Shown in pieces: positions 17,545 to 27,135 of a stretch of 64,000 bases of DNA. The stretch's first letter is position 1. The number at the start of each line of letters is the position of its first letter. Location: the NCBI GenBank assembly GCA_012513435.1, contig JAAZCE010000040.1, forward strand, positions 158,570-222,569. Reading direction: 5' to 3'. Source of the DNA: Clostridiales bacterium (lineage in GTDB: Bacteria > Bacillota > Clostridia > Peptostreptococcales > Anaerovoracaceae). A program made the position numbers and the translations under genes. The notes below the pieces were generated by a model. It searched no databases. It worked only from the letters and a program-made list of their open reading frames with translations, and was not told where the DNA came from.

Positions 17545-18258
17545 ATGAGTCTTCACTTAAGTATAGACCCTGAAAGCAAAAAAGATATAGCGCCTTCAGT
17601 ACTCATGCCCGGAGACCCTCTTCGTGCAAAATTTATAGCTGAAAACTACCTTACCGACCCAAGGTGCGTCAGTGAAGTCAGGAATATGCTTGGCTTTACG
17701 GGAACCTACAAGGGAGTTCCTGTAACAATCCAGGGCAGCGGTATGGGAATGCCCTCAATGGGTATTTACTCCTGGGAGCTTATAACCGAATACAATGTAG
17801 AGAATATCGTGCGAATAGGCACATGTGGCTCCTTCCAGAAGGATATTAAAATCGGTGAAGTTATAATTGGTCTGGCTACCTCGACTGATTCTAACTATAT
17901 TCACGCCTTCGACGTTCCCGGCAATTATTCTCCTTGCTGCAGCTTTGAACTGCTTTCCAAGGTTTCTCAAACCTCAAAGGAGATAGGCATCCCATTTATT
18001 GCCGGCAATATAGTTTCCTGCGATGTATTTTACGAAGCCAATCCTGACTGGTGGAAAAAATGGGCTGCTATGGATGTTTTGGCAGTGGAAATGGAAGCTG
18101 CCGCCCTGTATATGAACGCGGCCTACCACAAAGCAAACGCATTGGCCATAGTTACGGTAAGTGATAACTTTGCCACCGGCGACCATGCAACCATTAAGGA
18201 GAGACAAGAGTCCTTCACCGACATGATGGAGCTGGCGCTTAATACTGTGATTAAATAA
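17545..18258 (+). CDS. deoD: Purine-nucleoside phosphorylase, DeoD type
   Basis: The 237-residue enzyme cleaves purine ribo- and deoxyribonucleosides with phosphate in the salvage pathway. Motifs are MPGDPLRAKFIA, RNMLGFTGTYKG, GSGMGMPS, RIGTCGS, the signature VEMEAAALY, and the catalytic Asp in TVSDNFATG. ATG 17545 is preferred over 17527 because AAAGGAA lies just upstream and it gives the usual DeoD N-terminus. The gene starts 44 bp after the LD-carboxypeptidase, probably as one transcript. Confidence 0.95.
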   Translation: MSLHLSIDPESKKDIAPSVLMPGDPLRAKFIAENYLTDPRCVSEVRNMLGFTGTYKGVPVTIQGSGMGMPSMGIYSWELITEYNVENIVRIGTCGSFQKDIKIGEVIIGLATSTDSNYIHAFDVPGNYSPCCSFELLSKVSQTSKEIGIPFIAGNIVSCDVFYEANPDWWKKWAAMDVLAVEMEAAALYMNAAYHKANALAIVTVSDNFATGDHATIKERQESFTDMMELALNTVIK

Positions 18259-18274
18259 TACTTAGAGGTGTCAT

Positions 18275-18643
18275 ATGAAAATTCTTGAATCTGCCGAAAA
18301 CTATCTTGAAGCAATTTTGATTATTAAAAATGAAAAAGGCCAAGTCAGAGCTATTGATATAGTCAACTACCTTAATTTTTCAAAGCCCAGCGTTAGCATA
18401 GCCATGAAACAGCTTGAAGCCAACGGCTTTATCAAAAGAAATGAGGAAGGCCATATTTTCTTGACTGAAGACGGTCTGGAAATAGCCGAAACCATCTATG
18501 AACGTCACCGCGTATTAACGGAAATGTTCATGAAACTGGGAGTTTCCGAAACCGCAGCCAAAAACGATGCCTGTAAAATAGAACATCATATCAGCGAAGA
18601 ATCCTTCGCCGCTATTAAGGGGCACCTGAAAAACTTTAAGTAG
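18275..18643 (+). CDS. DtxR/MntR-family metal-dependent transcription regulator
   Basis: The 122-residue protein has an N-terminal winged helix (residues 5-65; AIDIVNYLNFSKPSVSIAMKQL is the recognition helix region) and a dimerisation/metal-binding part. Candidate ligands include His and Glu in ERHRVL and EHHISEE. It resembles short MntR-like regulators without an SH3-like domain. Family members repress metal importers when Mn or Fe is bound. No transporter lies nearby, so its targets are elsewhere or it regulates itself. It follows deoD by 16 bp. Confidence 0.88.
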   Translation: MKILESAENYLEAILIIKNEKGQVRAIDIVNYLNFSKPSVSIAMKQLEANGFIKRNEEGHIFLTEDGLEIAETIYERHRVLTEMFMKLGVSETAAKNDACKIEHHISEESFAAIKGHLKNFK

Positions 18644-18652
18644 TTTTTCAGG
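18625..18652. terminator. Hairpin between convergent genes (likely terminator)
   Basis: A perfect 10-bp stem, CCTGAAAAAC (18625-18634) with GTTTTTCAGG (18643-18652), overlaps the end of the DtxR-type gene and precedes the end of the opposing surface-protein gene. Downstream Ts on the plus strand are interrupted by C. It probably ends transcription from both sides. Confidence 0.6.
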
Positions 18653-18672
18653 CCCTTCCTTTCATTTTCTTC

Positions 18673-20505
18673 CTACTTTTCCCGCCTGAGAGCAAACAGC
18701 AATGACATTATCAATATGAGAGTGCCTGCTCCCATCACGGTAAGTAAGGCTGTATTAATACCACTTTCATCTCCTGTTCTGGGAGTATTGCCCAAGCTGT
18801 CTCCTCTTGCCTTGAGCCTATTAAGGATATTTATCTTCTTTTCCATCACCTCTGTATCCTGGTTTGTATATTCAAGGAAGATGTTAATAGGCTCGTTTAT
18901 CCTGTATTCCACAGGAGTATTCTTCTCCACCACGTTGTAAGGTCCAAGGTATAATGGTACAGAGCTTACATTTCCTTCCACATCTGTTCTTACCGTATCT
19001 ACTACCTCTCCTTTTTTGACCCTTACAGTTCCATCTGCCGTCACTATGTCATCCAAAGCTATGATATCAAAGTCTATTCCTCCTATAACCTTTTCCCTTA
19101 TATCGGCCCAGTTCTCAAGGTGCTTGTATTCCCCTGTTTTCTTGATTATAATTATCCCCTTTTGAGGCACATTGCCCTGCTCGATCTCTATTGCTTCGTC
19201 CTCTCCGCTTACAGAAAATGAAATGCTGTTTTTAGCCACTACATAACCCTTTGGTGCACGTATCTCTTGGAGAGCATAATCTCCTGCCTCCAGCTTTTCT
19301 CCCAAGGTAACTTGCCCTGTTTCATCGGTATAGTACATATCTCCGTCTTTTTTTGACATGCCCTCTGACACGTATTCATCTCGCTTCAGAGATTTCATCT
19401 TATAAGAAACGCCCTTTACAGGTATTGCCTTTCCTGTTTCCGAATCAACCTTCTTAACAGTCAGCTCTGCCGGAATATCGGTGCTAAGCTTCATGAAAAG
19501 TGTAGGCGGTGACGCTGACCCCGTGGCTATTACCTGCCTGTCGGAGTCTACGTTGTTGTGCCAGATAAGCAGGTTCTCAGAGGCAGAACCATTGCCTGTT
19601 TTTCTCCTTACTTCCACCGGCTTCTCTCCTTGGATTGGAGTTTCTGTGGTGAAGCAACACTGGGTTTTAGTATTGTCAAATTTTATGTCGCTGTCATTCC
19701 AGTAAAAATCAATCCCCGTGCTTTCCTTGTCCGCGGCGGCTGTCCACAACCTTTGCTTCATGTCGTATTTTAGCTCCACAGCAGTGGCTTTTTCGACAGA
19801 TTCAGCCACAAATGATGGTAAAATATAATGACCGCTCACCTGTTCCAATATGTAATTATAGCATTTTTCAGCAGGTCTTCCTGCCAGATTGCTGTAAAAA
19901 TAGTCCTTGGACATGCTGTGAGCATCTACTCTTTTGGTGCCGGTTACTCTACCGTTAGAATCCCTTACGAAGACTCTAAGCTGCTGCTGTACCTCCCATA
20001 TTATGGTCTGTGTTGCAAAGTAAAAGTCGCCGTCATTTGCGCCTTCCACAGGGACCTTATTTATGCCGTTTCTTCCGTAGTAAACAGATGTAAGTATAAG
20101 CTTTTTCACATCGCTTGGCAGATTCTTAAAGAACTTGGCATCCTCCATATATCCCTTGCCTGTATGATAGTCTCCCTGAAAGAGCCTAGCACAAAACTCT
20201 ATGCAATAGCCTATATCCGTCTCTCCCGTTGATGCGGAAGTGAGAACGAGATACTTTCTCATCGCATCTGACAGCTCCGTTTCATTCCTTGTATATGTGC
20301 TACCGTTTTCATTGTAAAACAAAATATTCCCCTTGAACTTCACGTTGTAGCTGCCTCCGTCACTTCCTGTTACTGTGCTCCCGTATCTTATGCTTACAGT
20401 CTCGCTTGCTGTTATAGCTTCGCCTTCCTCATGAAGTGCAAAGCTCGCACCCAGCCCCACAACAAGTGCAGTCAGCACTAAAAAAAACCTTCTCCCAATA
20501 TTCAT
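18673..20505 (-). CDS. Thioester-domain surface protein with SpaA/Cna-B-like domains and sorting signal
   Basis: The 610-residue secreted protein has a signal peptide (residues 1-30). An N-terminal thioester domain follows, with Cys101 (GYCIEF) and Gln166 (ATQTIIW), the pair that forms the internal thioester in Gram-positive adhesins. SpaA/Cna-B-type repeats follow from about residue 345, the first with LQEIRAPKGY and the second with YNVVEKNTPVEY; such repeats usually form Lys-Asn isopeptide bonds. The C-terminus has TPRTG near residue 575, then a hydrophobic helix and RREK, an LPXTG-like sortase signal with Thr in first place. Predicted role is covalent host or surface attachment. No sortase gene is in the window. 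Confidence 0.9.
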   Translation of the reverse strand: MNIGRRFFLVLTALVVGLGASFALHEEGEAITASETVSIRYGSTVTGSDGGSYNVKFKGNILFYNENGSTYTRNETELSDAMRKYLVLTSASTGETDIGYCIEFCARLFQGDYHTGKGYMEDAKFFKNLPSDVKKLILTSVYYGRNGINKVPVEGANDGDFYFATQTIIWEVQQQLRVFVRDSNGRVTGTKRVDAHSMSKDYFYSNLAGRPAEKCYNYILEQVSGHYILPSFVAESVEKATAVELKYDMKQRLWTAAADKESTGIDFYWNDSDIKFDNTKTQCCFTTETPIQGEKPVEVRRKTGNGSASENLLIWHNNVDSDRQVIATGSASPPTLFMKLSTDIPAELTVKKVDSETGKAIPVKGVSYKMKSLKRDEYVSEGMSKKDGDMYYTDETGQVTLGEKLEAGDYALQEIRAPKGYVVAKNSISFSVSGEDEAIEIEQGNVPQKGIIIIKKTGEYKHLENWADIREKVIGGIDFDIIALDDIVTADGTVRVKKGEVVDTVRTDVEGNVSSVPLYLGPYNVVEKNTPVEYRINEPINIFLEYTNQDTEVMEKKINILNRLKARGDSLGNTPRTGDESGINTALLTVMGAGTLILIMSLLFALRREK

Positions 20506-20522
20506 AAATCATTTCTCCCCTT

Positions 20523-21137
20523 TTATACGCTTATATCGTCCTTGAATTTTTCGTAAGTTTTATCCCCTATTCCAGATACGTCTTTAATATCCTCCACCGC
20601 CTTAAATCTGCCATTTTCCTCTCTGTAATTTATTATACTTTCGGCAGTAACAGGACCGATGCCGGTAAGCTCCTGAAGCTGTGCTGAATCCGCTGTATTG
20701 ATGTTGATTTTTCCCGTTGAATCGGCACATTCTGCGCCGTCTCCTCCTCCCCCGGACGACAAGGACGGTATATATATTTTTTCTCCGTCCTCTACAAAGG
20801 CAGCCCTGTTGATGCTGGTCAAATCAGCATCTGCCGTAAGGCCCCCTGCTGCGGTAATGGCATCCTCTACCCTGCTGCCCTCCTCTAGCTTGGCAAGTTT
20901 TGGCTCTTTCACCTCCCCTCCTATATCTACATATATTCCTTGAGATGCAGTTTCTGTAGACGTCTGTTTATCATCGATTTTAACTACCTCCTGACTGCTT
21001 CCTTTAATAGTAACGACAAAAAAGGCGACAACTATCACTCCTGTGACAGCTGCTACCTTTATTAGAATATCCCTATTCTTTTTTACAAAATCATTTAAAG
21101 CTTTATTGCTTCTTACCCATTCCAAAATATTCTTCAT
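20523..21137 (-). CDS. comEA: ComEA-type DNA-binding competence protein
   Basis: The 204-residue protein has one N-terminal membrane span (about residues 25-45), an SLBB domain (about 66-120; YVDIGGEVKEPKL) and a C-terminal helix-hairpin-helix domain starting NINTADSAQLQELTGIGPVTA. In transformable bacteria ComEA binds incoming DNA at the outer face of the membrane and feeds ComEC. comEC is not in this window. It lies 17 bp upstream of the surface-protein gene, probably on one transcript although no functional link is obvious. A Ser/Gly linker precedes the HhH domain. Confidence 0.92.
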   Translation of the reverse strand: MKNILEWVRSNKALNDFVKKNRDILIKVAAVTGVIVVAFFVVTIKGSSQEVVKIDDKQTSTETASQGIYVDIGGEVKEPKLAKLEEGSRVEDAITAAGGLTADADLTSINRAAFVEDGEKIYIPSLSSGGGGDGAECADSTGKININTADSAQLQELTGIGPVTAESIINYREENGRFKAVEDIKDVSGIGDKTYEKFKDDISV

Positions 21138-21201
21138 GACAGTATCCCCCTTTCTATATGTATTATTTTACATATTATGGAAGATAATGTCAATATATAC
21201 T

Positions 21202-21873
21202 TTACATATTATGGAAATTAATTAATGTCCTCACTACCTCTATCTCGCCTCGCTCTACGTCCAGTCCCAATTCTTCCGTTACCGTCTTTATTACCAGCTC
21301 CGGGCTGAGATTAGATGTACTGCCGGAATCAAGGTCTGCCGTAATGAACAGGGCTTCCTGTTCAACTGTAAATGAGATATCCCTTATCATAGGCTTTATG
21401 TCCACACTGACAGGTTCCTTTTTCTTTTTCTGCTTCTTCAATGCAGTTATGGTCTCCCTGCACATGTATGTCCTTTTCATTTCATCTGCGGATATTTCAA
21501 GAGCTTCCCTTAAAGGAATGGTTATTATATATTGAGCGGAATCCGTCATAGAGGCTAAAGTCTTTTTCATGTCGTCTGCTCTCCTGCATGATTTCAACTC
21601 CAAGCCGTCCGGCATCTGTTGCCTCATCAGTCTCAAAAGCAGGTCAGGCTCGTAATCTTCCTCCGTCTCGAACTCTATCATTTCATTGAGACCGCTGTAG
21701 CCCAAAGAGAGAGGCTGCCCGAATCCCATCTTAGGATGAGGATTGAAGCCTTGTGAATAGACCAGTCTAACGTCCGCCTTCTTGAAAGCTCTTTTAAAAA
21801 ACCTCATAAGGTCCAGATGTGATATATAGCACACAGTGCCCGTCTTTGAAAAAACAACTATGTATTTATGCAT
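21202..21873 (-). CDS. Radical SAM-linked protein (TIGR03936/DUF2344 family)
   Basis: The 223-residue protein begins MHKYIVVFSKTGTV and carries ISHLDLMRFFKRAF and FNPHPKMGFGQPLSLGYSG, hallmarks of the DUF2344 partner of a radical SAM enzyme. Function is unknown; it is often adjacent to or fused with TIGR03960 proteins, as here, and near rplU. ATG 21873 overlaps the upstream gene by 8 bases and has AAGGAG; a longer in-frame start at 21972 lies wholly within that gene and is rejected. Confidence 0.9.
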   Translation of the reverse strand: MHKYIVVFSKTGTVCYISHLDLMRFFKRAFKKADVRLVYSQGFNPHPKMGFGQPLSLGYSGLNEMIEFETEEDYEPDLLLRLMRQQMPDGLELKSCRRADDMKKTLASMTDSAQYIITIPLREALEISADEMKRTYMCRETITALKKQKKKKEPVSVDIKPMIRDISFTVEQEALFITADLDSGSTSNLSPELVIKTVTEELGLDVERGEIEVVRTLINFHNM

Positions 21874-23704
21874 TTTCAACTCCTTCAAAACACTTGGCGT
21901 ATCTGTTGATGCCGCACTGGGTACAGCCATTCCTGCAATCCGGGGTAACAAAAGCTTCCTTGGCCTTTTCATTCTCCTTTATGAGAAACTCCTTGTGGAT
22001 AAGAGGGTCTATTATATCCCAAGGGAAAACTTCATCGTATTCCCTCTGTCTACTCGTGTAAAATTCCGGGGCAATGCCTGTGTTTTCAAAGGCCATTTCC
22101 CACAAATCCCCTCTGAAATGCTCTGTCCATCCGTCGAACCTGCACCCCAGCCTGAAAGCCTCGGCAAGAACCACGCCAACTCTTCTGTCGCCTCTTGCGA
22201 AAACAGCTTCGAGATTGCTGGTAACCGTCTCATGATAGTTGAAGCTGACGCCTTTTATCTTCAACTCCCTGCTTAGGAAATTGTGCTTTTTAACAAAGTC
22301 TTCTGCCTTGTCCTGAGCAGCCCACTGAAAGGGCGTATGAGGCTTAGGTACGAAGTTGGATACGCTCACCGTAACTCTGAACCTACCCCCTTTGCGACCT
22401 CGTATTCTGAAGTTTATATCCATTATCTCTTTGGCTATTTTGCCGATCCCCGCAAGGTCCTCGTATGTTTCTCCCGGAAGTCCGGCCATGAAATAGAGCT
22501 TGATATGCTCCCACCCCAGTTCGATGGCCTGCTCTACGGCACCATATATATCCTCTTCAGTTATATTCTTGTTTATCACATCACGAAGCCTCTGACTCCC
22601 CGCTTCCGGAGCGAAGGTAAGTCCTGATTTTCTGTAGCCCTGTATCTCTTCGAGAACCTTGAAGGAAAAAGAGTCCAATCTCAGGGATGGCAGCGACAAA
22701 GCCACATTTCTTCCTTTGCATATATTCATAAGCCGGGTAGCCAGTTCTTCAAATTCTGAGTAATCGCTTGTAGAAAGAGACAAAAGGGAAAGTTCCTCGT
22801 GCCCTGTATTCTTAAGCTGTCGGTCTGCAATTTTTATTATGGTGTCTTTCTTCCTTTCTCTAACGGGTCTGTATATCATCCCCGCCTGACAGAATCTGCA
22901 GCCTCTCGTACATCCTCGGAAGGTTTCCACCACTGACCTGTCGTGAACCGTATCTATGAAGGGAACTATATTGTTTACGGGAAATTCAGCCTTGTCCACA
23001 TCCTGTACTACAGCCCGTCTGACCCTGTCGGGAGCTTCCTGATAGAGCTTTTCGTAGCCCTCTATCGTGCCGTCCTCCCTATACTTAACATTATAAAATG
23101 AAGGAATATAGACTCCATCCAGCCTACATATTTTCTTATAAAATTCTTCCTTAGATATGCAGTTTATCTTGGCAAGGCACACCTCTTCAAGAAGCTCTTC
23201 TCCATCTCCCACGAGAAACACATCCACAAAATCTGCAAGGGGTTCCGGATTAAAAGCACAAGGCCCTCCGGCTATTATCACCGGATATTCCTCTCCTCTT
23301 TCTCTGCTATAGACAGGTATTCCGCCAAGCTCAAGCATATACAGCATGTTTGTATATGACAGCTCATACTGCAATGTGAATCCAATTATATCAAGCTCCT
23401 TCACGGGAGTGAAGGTTTCCAGGGTAAACAGCTCTCTGGAAAATGACTTCATTATCTCTGCCATATCTCCTGCCGGAGCAAATACTCTTTCGCAGTAAAT
23501 CTCTTCGTTTTTATTGAGAATATTGTAAAGTATTTGCAGACCCATATAGGACATTCCTATTTCATAGGTGTCGGGGAATGCAAATCCCACTCTTACCTTT
23601 ACGTCTTCGAGGGCCTTTTTTACGCTGTTGGCCTCGCCGCCTATATATCGCGCCGGTTTTTCTACCTTCTTCAAGATTTTATCCAGCTCTTTATCCAATA
23701 TCAT
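21866..23704 (-). CDS. B12-binding domain/radical SAM protein (TIGR03960 family)
   Basis: The 612-residue protein has an N-terminal B12-binding-like Rossmann domain (about residues 20-190; YEIGMSYMGLQILY) and a radical SAM domain with RGCTRGCRFCQAGM, giving the CX3CX2C cluster site. Near the end a Cys cluster (CRNGCTQCG) may hold a second iron-sulfur site. The reaction is unknown. Its neighbours, the DUF2344 partner and rplU-rpmA-obgE, are the conserved context and suggest RNA or ribosome-related modification; that is inference. It overlaps the GGDEF/EAL gene by 14 bases. Confidence 0.92.
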   Translation of the reverse strand: MILDKELDKILKKVEKPARYIGGEANSVKKALEDVKVRVGFAFPDTYEIGMSYMGLQILYNILNKNEEIYCERVFAPAGDMAEIMKSFSRELFTLETFTPVKELDIIGFTLQYELSYTNMLYMLELGGIPVYSRERGEEYPVIIAGGPCAFNPEPLADFVDVFLVGDGEELLEEVCLAKINCISKEEFYKKICRLDGVYIPSFYNVKYREDGTIEGYEKLYQEAPDRVRRAVVQDVDKAEFPVNNIVPFIDTVHDRSVVETFRGCTRGCRFCQAGMIYRPVRERKKDTIIKIADRQLKNTGHEELSLLSLSTSDYSEFEELATRLMNICKGRNVALSLPSLRLDSFSFKVLEEIQGYRKSGLTFAPEAGSQRLRDVINKNITEEDIYGAVEQAIELGWEHIKLYFMAGLPGETYEDLAGIGKIAKEIMDINFRIRGRKGGRFRVTVSVSNFVPKPHTPFQWAAQDKAEDFVKKHNFLSRELKIKGVSFNYHETVTSNLEAVFARGDRRVGVVLAEAFRLGCRFDGWTEHFRGDLWEMAFENTGIAPEFYTSRQREYDEVFPWDIIDPLIHKEFLIKENEKAKEAFVTPDCRNGCTQCGINRYAKCFEGVENA

Positions 23705-26525
23705 TTGTTTTTTCTACTCTCTCCTTTAAATCCTCAAACAGCAGCGGTTTGGCAAAATAGTATCCCTGATAGGATGTATCATCGTACTTCTTCAAATACT
23801 CGTACATATCCTGGTTTTCTATGCCCTCAAAGCATATAGTACATCCCAGATCATTAGCCGTATCTGTCAGCATCTTGACAAATGTCCTGTTAGCCTTCCT
23901 TGTCATTATCTCATGGACAAACTGCTTGTCCAACTTAAGAACATCAAAGGGCAGCTTGAATATCAGCGAGAAGGAAGCAGCTCCCGTTCCTATGTCGTCC
24001 AAGGCCATTTTGATGCCATGCTCATGAAAATAGTCGATTTCCCTTTTTAATATTGGCAAATCCAGTTCCTTGCACCTTTCGGTAACCTCCAGACACAACT
24101 GACCCGGTGGGAACCCTGTTTCCTCAATGGCTTCTAAAACCACCTTTCGGAACCTTTCATCCTGAAGCTGTCTCGCCGTAATATTGACATTTATCACGAA
24201 CTTCGGCATGAGCTTCAGAATATCCTTGGCATCGGCTACTGCTTTTTTCAATATCCATTTGCCTACGTCAAAGAAGCAAGGGTCGTTTTCCAGCCAAGGA
24301 ATAAAATCATTGGGCATGACCTCTCCCCGTTCCTGGCTCCTCCATCTGACAAGAGCTTCAGCTCCCTCGATAACACCTGTCTCCATATCGACAACTGGCT
24401 GGTATTTTAGGAAAAATCCCTTTTGTTCGGACACAGCATCCTGATGTATCACAGTCAACAAATTAAAATCCAAGCTGCCGGAATCATCTGACGGGCCACT
24501 GTAAAACACCAGCTTACCGTTCTGCTCATACTTGGAGCACTCATGGGCTTGCATAAGGTAATTCCTCACTTGACTGCCCGTTCCCACATAATCTCGATTC
24601 AATAAGAACGCACCGCCTGCAGGCTTAATAGGAATAGCAAGCATCCCCATCATGATGTTTGTCTCCGCCTGATGCCGCACCTCGTTGTACATCTCGATCA
24701 GGGTTGCCCTTGTTTCATTAGGCAATATGGCAACGAACTTGATTCCATCCAGCCTGTATAGGCTACCTCTGTCTCCTATAATATCCTTGATTATCTTGAC
24801 GAAGCTGCACAGCGCATCATCTCCGCTGGAATGACCGTACAGAATGTTTATCCTGCTGAAGAACATGGTGCTTATTTCGAGAATGGCCACAGGACTTCCT
24901 GATTCAATTATTCTGTCTAGGTCCTCCATAAATACTATATCGTTGTGAAGCCCCGTAAGCTGGTCTATGTACTCTGTAAGTCCGTGGTTTACTATAGTTC
25001 CGGCGAAAAGGTCAGCCTCCCCGTTTTTGCCTTGCAGTATTCCGCCTCGGCAGGTTACCACAACATAGTTTCCATCCTTATTTCTGGCTCTGTACTCCAT
25101 TTCATGACGCTGGCTTTTGCCAAGAAACAGAGCTTCAATATCCTTCCTATATGCTTCCCTGTCGTCCGGGTGGATATATTCGCTCCACATTTGACCGAAA
25201 TTGAAGATGAATTTGCCCGGCAGACCGAAGTATTCAACAACCGCCGTGGAAAGTCTCGTTACATTGGTATCCATATTGTTGATAAAAAGATAGTTTCTGT
25301 CGCTGGTTGCCGACAAAGCATCAAATATCCTGTCTGTAAGCCCTGCTTTATTGTTGGCCTCATCGTAGGAATTAGCCATGAAGGCACGGGCCTTTTTAGA
25401 GTCTATTTTATTCTGATACATGTTATAATCAGCTACATTGATAATGTCGTGGACCGTTCTGTATTCATCGCTGGAAACGGCATAGCCTATAGCCACGCTG
25501 GTCTTATAGTTCTGTATCTCAGACAGAGCCTTGCATGAATCATGTATATCTGCAATTTCCTTTTTTATGGTCTCTTCTTTCTTGTATCTGTAGATGGCCA
25601 TGAATTCGTCCCCACCCATACGGTAAATTTTTTCAGAATTTTTTAAACCGTTCAAAAGTATCTGCGCTATATTGCTTATATACGTGTCTCCTTCAAGGTG
25701 ACCATAGGAATTGTTGACCTCTTTAAGATTGTTGATGTCACAGAACACTACGGATATAAAATTCTTCTTCTCCGCATTATCAGATTGGTAGGAATTCTCA
25801 AGTTTGATTATATCGTATTCAAAGCCCTGCCTGCTTTCAACTCCCGTCATAGCATCAACAGTCACCTTGCTTTTAAACACCTCCACCGGATTTTCCAGAG
25901 AAAAGAAAAATCCCACCGTGACCACAGTGCAGGCACCGCCTGTGAAAAGCAGCTCCGGTATGAATATCTGAAGCAGTTCTGCACATACAAGCACAAAAAG
26001 CATAGGTATCAGTGCAACTTTAATATGAGATTCCATTTTGTTAAAATATTTTAACACCAAAAAACAGCTACACAAAAAATAAATCATAGCTATTCCGTAT
26101 CCTACTATAGGTGCTACGCCCATGCTGTAATAGGTTCCGTTGCCCTTCAAGTATTCTATAGGAAGGAACGGCAGTAGCACAAAATACAGCACAGGCAGAA
26201 TAAGCCCTATGTTGCTGAATTTTTTTATCGCATTCTTTTCAAAGCACAATGACATGGTATAACGGAAGAATTCGTAGGAAAACATTATTGCGAAAAGATA
26301 AAAAATGGCATGCGCGGCCAAATTTGTCCATCCTGGAATCGTATCCGCATGATTAACCGTGTATACGGTGATTATGTCAAATAAAACATGGCCTAAAGCA
26401 TATAAGCTAAGCCTTAAAAAGTTACCGCTGTCCTTGCCCATCTTATAATGCCCCGCATTAATAAGTAAAAACACCAGGATAATCAAACAGACAATTTCTT
26501 CACGAACTATCAACAATATATACAT
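23691..26525 (-). CDS. Membrane GGDEF-PAS-GGDEF-EAL c-di-GMP protein
   Basis: The 944-residue protein starts with several membrane spans (about residues 8-210). Next is a GGDEF domain with intact MGGDEF (304-308), so diguanylate cyclase activity is possible; no RxxD inhibitory site is seen. A PAS domain (about 405-500) follows, then a second, degenerate GGDEF-like domain (LDGIKF at the signature). The C-terminal EAL domain keeps GAEALVRW, NVNITA, LEVTER, DDIGTG, KLDK and QGYYFAKP, so phosphodiesterase activity is likely. It sits between the HD-domain gene and the TIGR03960 gene in the rplU operon, an unusual place. The sensed signal is unknown. Confidence 0.93.
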   Translation of the reverse strand: MYILLIVREEIVCLIILVFLLINAGHYKMGKDSGNFLRLSLYALGHVLFDIITVYTVNHADTIPGWTNLAAHAIFYLFAIMFSYEFFRYTMSLCFEKNAIKKFSNIGLILPVLYFVLLPFLPIEYLKGNGTYYSMGVAPIVGYGIAMIYFLCSCFLVLKYFNKMESHIKVALIPMLFVLVCAELLQIFIPELLFTGGACTVVTVGFFFSLENPVEVFKSKVTVDAMTGVESRQGFEYDIIKLENSYQSDNAEKKNFISVVFCDINNLKEVNNSYGHLEGDTYISNIAQILLNGLKNSEKIYRMGGDEFMAIYRYKKEETIKKEIADIHDSCKALSEIQNYKTSVAIGYAVSSDEYRTVHDIINVADYNMYQNKIDSKKARAFMANSYDEANNKAGLTDRIFDALSATSDRNYLFINNMDTNVTRLSTAVVEYFGLPGKFIFNFGQMWSEYIHPDDREAYRKDIEALFLGKSQRHEMEYRARNKDGNYVVVTCRGGILQGKNGEADLFAGTIVNHGLTEYIDQLTGLHNDIVFMEDLDRIIESGSPVAILEISTMFFSRINILYGHSSGDDALCSFVKIIKDIIGDRGSLYRLDGIKFVAILPNETRATLIEMYNEVRHQAETNIMMGMLAIPIKPAGGAFLLNRDYVGTGSQVRNYLMQAHECSKYEQNGKLVFYSGPSDDSGSLDFNLLTVIHQDAVSEQKGFFLKYQPVVDMETGVIEGAEALVRWRSQERGEVMPNDFIPWLENDPCFFDVGKWILKKAVADAKDILKLMPKFVINVNITARQLQDERFRKVVLEAIEETGFPPGQLCLEVTERCKELDLPILKREIDYFHEHGIKMALDDIGTGAASFSLIFKLPFDVLKLDKQFVHEIMTRKANRTFVKMLTDTANDLGCTICFEGIENQDMYEYLKKYDDTSYQGYYFAKPLLFEDLKERVEKTNDIG

Positions 26526-26550
26526 CGAAACCCTTTCCTACTGCGTTATC

Positions 26551-27093
26551 CTATGAGTCCATCTTATCTGCCTCCATAAGCCGGTCGACAGGCGCTCCTA
26601 TAACCTCTTCAATTTCATCGATAAAACGTTGTGTGTCTTTCTTTTTTTCCAAAATAAAGGGCTTTGCTTCTGGCTTTCCCTTATTCACGGCCTTATCTAT
26701 AATGTACTGAATCCTCTCGTCAAGACCTACATATCTGTCCTCTTTAACCAGCCTGTCCCCAAGGCAGACCAAATCCGTTTCCGTAACGTCCTCTATATGT
26801 GAAAATGGCGAATATGTCATATGAACCCGTATTATTTCACTCTCGGCCCTGTAGCCCAAGCTCTTCACAAGGTCAGCTCCGGCCTCCCAGTGCTTGTCCC
26901 GTACCCGCAAAATGTCGTGAAGCATCCCTGCAGACATTATTAAATCCGTGTCTAGGGAAAACCCTTTTTCTTTCAAGGCACATCCTATCACATATGCCGT
27001 ATCCGCTACTGCGCGGCAATGCTTCTTCACATGGTCAGGTGTATCGTATTTATTTAATAAGATTTCACATTCTACTCTTGTTGGATGATTCAT
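26551..27093 (-). CDS. HD-domain hydrolase-like protein
   Basis: The 180-residue protein has an HD-type metal site: His in VKKHCRAVADTAYV, the MLHDIL doublet, and a later His in RVHMTYS. Family members are phosphohydrolases of nucleotides or related compounds; the substrate is unknown. ATG 27093 is chosen because AAAGGC lies seven bases upstream; an ATG at 27108 has no ribosome site. Neighbours are the degenerate LytM gene upstream and the GGDEF/EAL gene downstream, all in the long rplU operon. Confidence 0.85.
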   Translation of the reverse strand: MNHPTRVECEILLNKYDTPDHVKKHCRAVADTAYVIGCALKEKGFSLDTDLIMSAGMLHDILRVRDKHWEAGADLVKSLGYRAESEIIRVHMTYSPFSHIEDVTETDLVCLGDRLVKEDRYVGLDERIQYIIDKAVNKGKPEAKPFILEKKKDTQRFIDEIEEVIGAPVDRLMEADKMDS

Positions 27094-27135
27094 AATAAAG
27101 CCTTTCATAATACGACTTATAGTATATCATATTTT

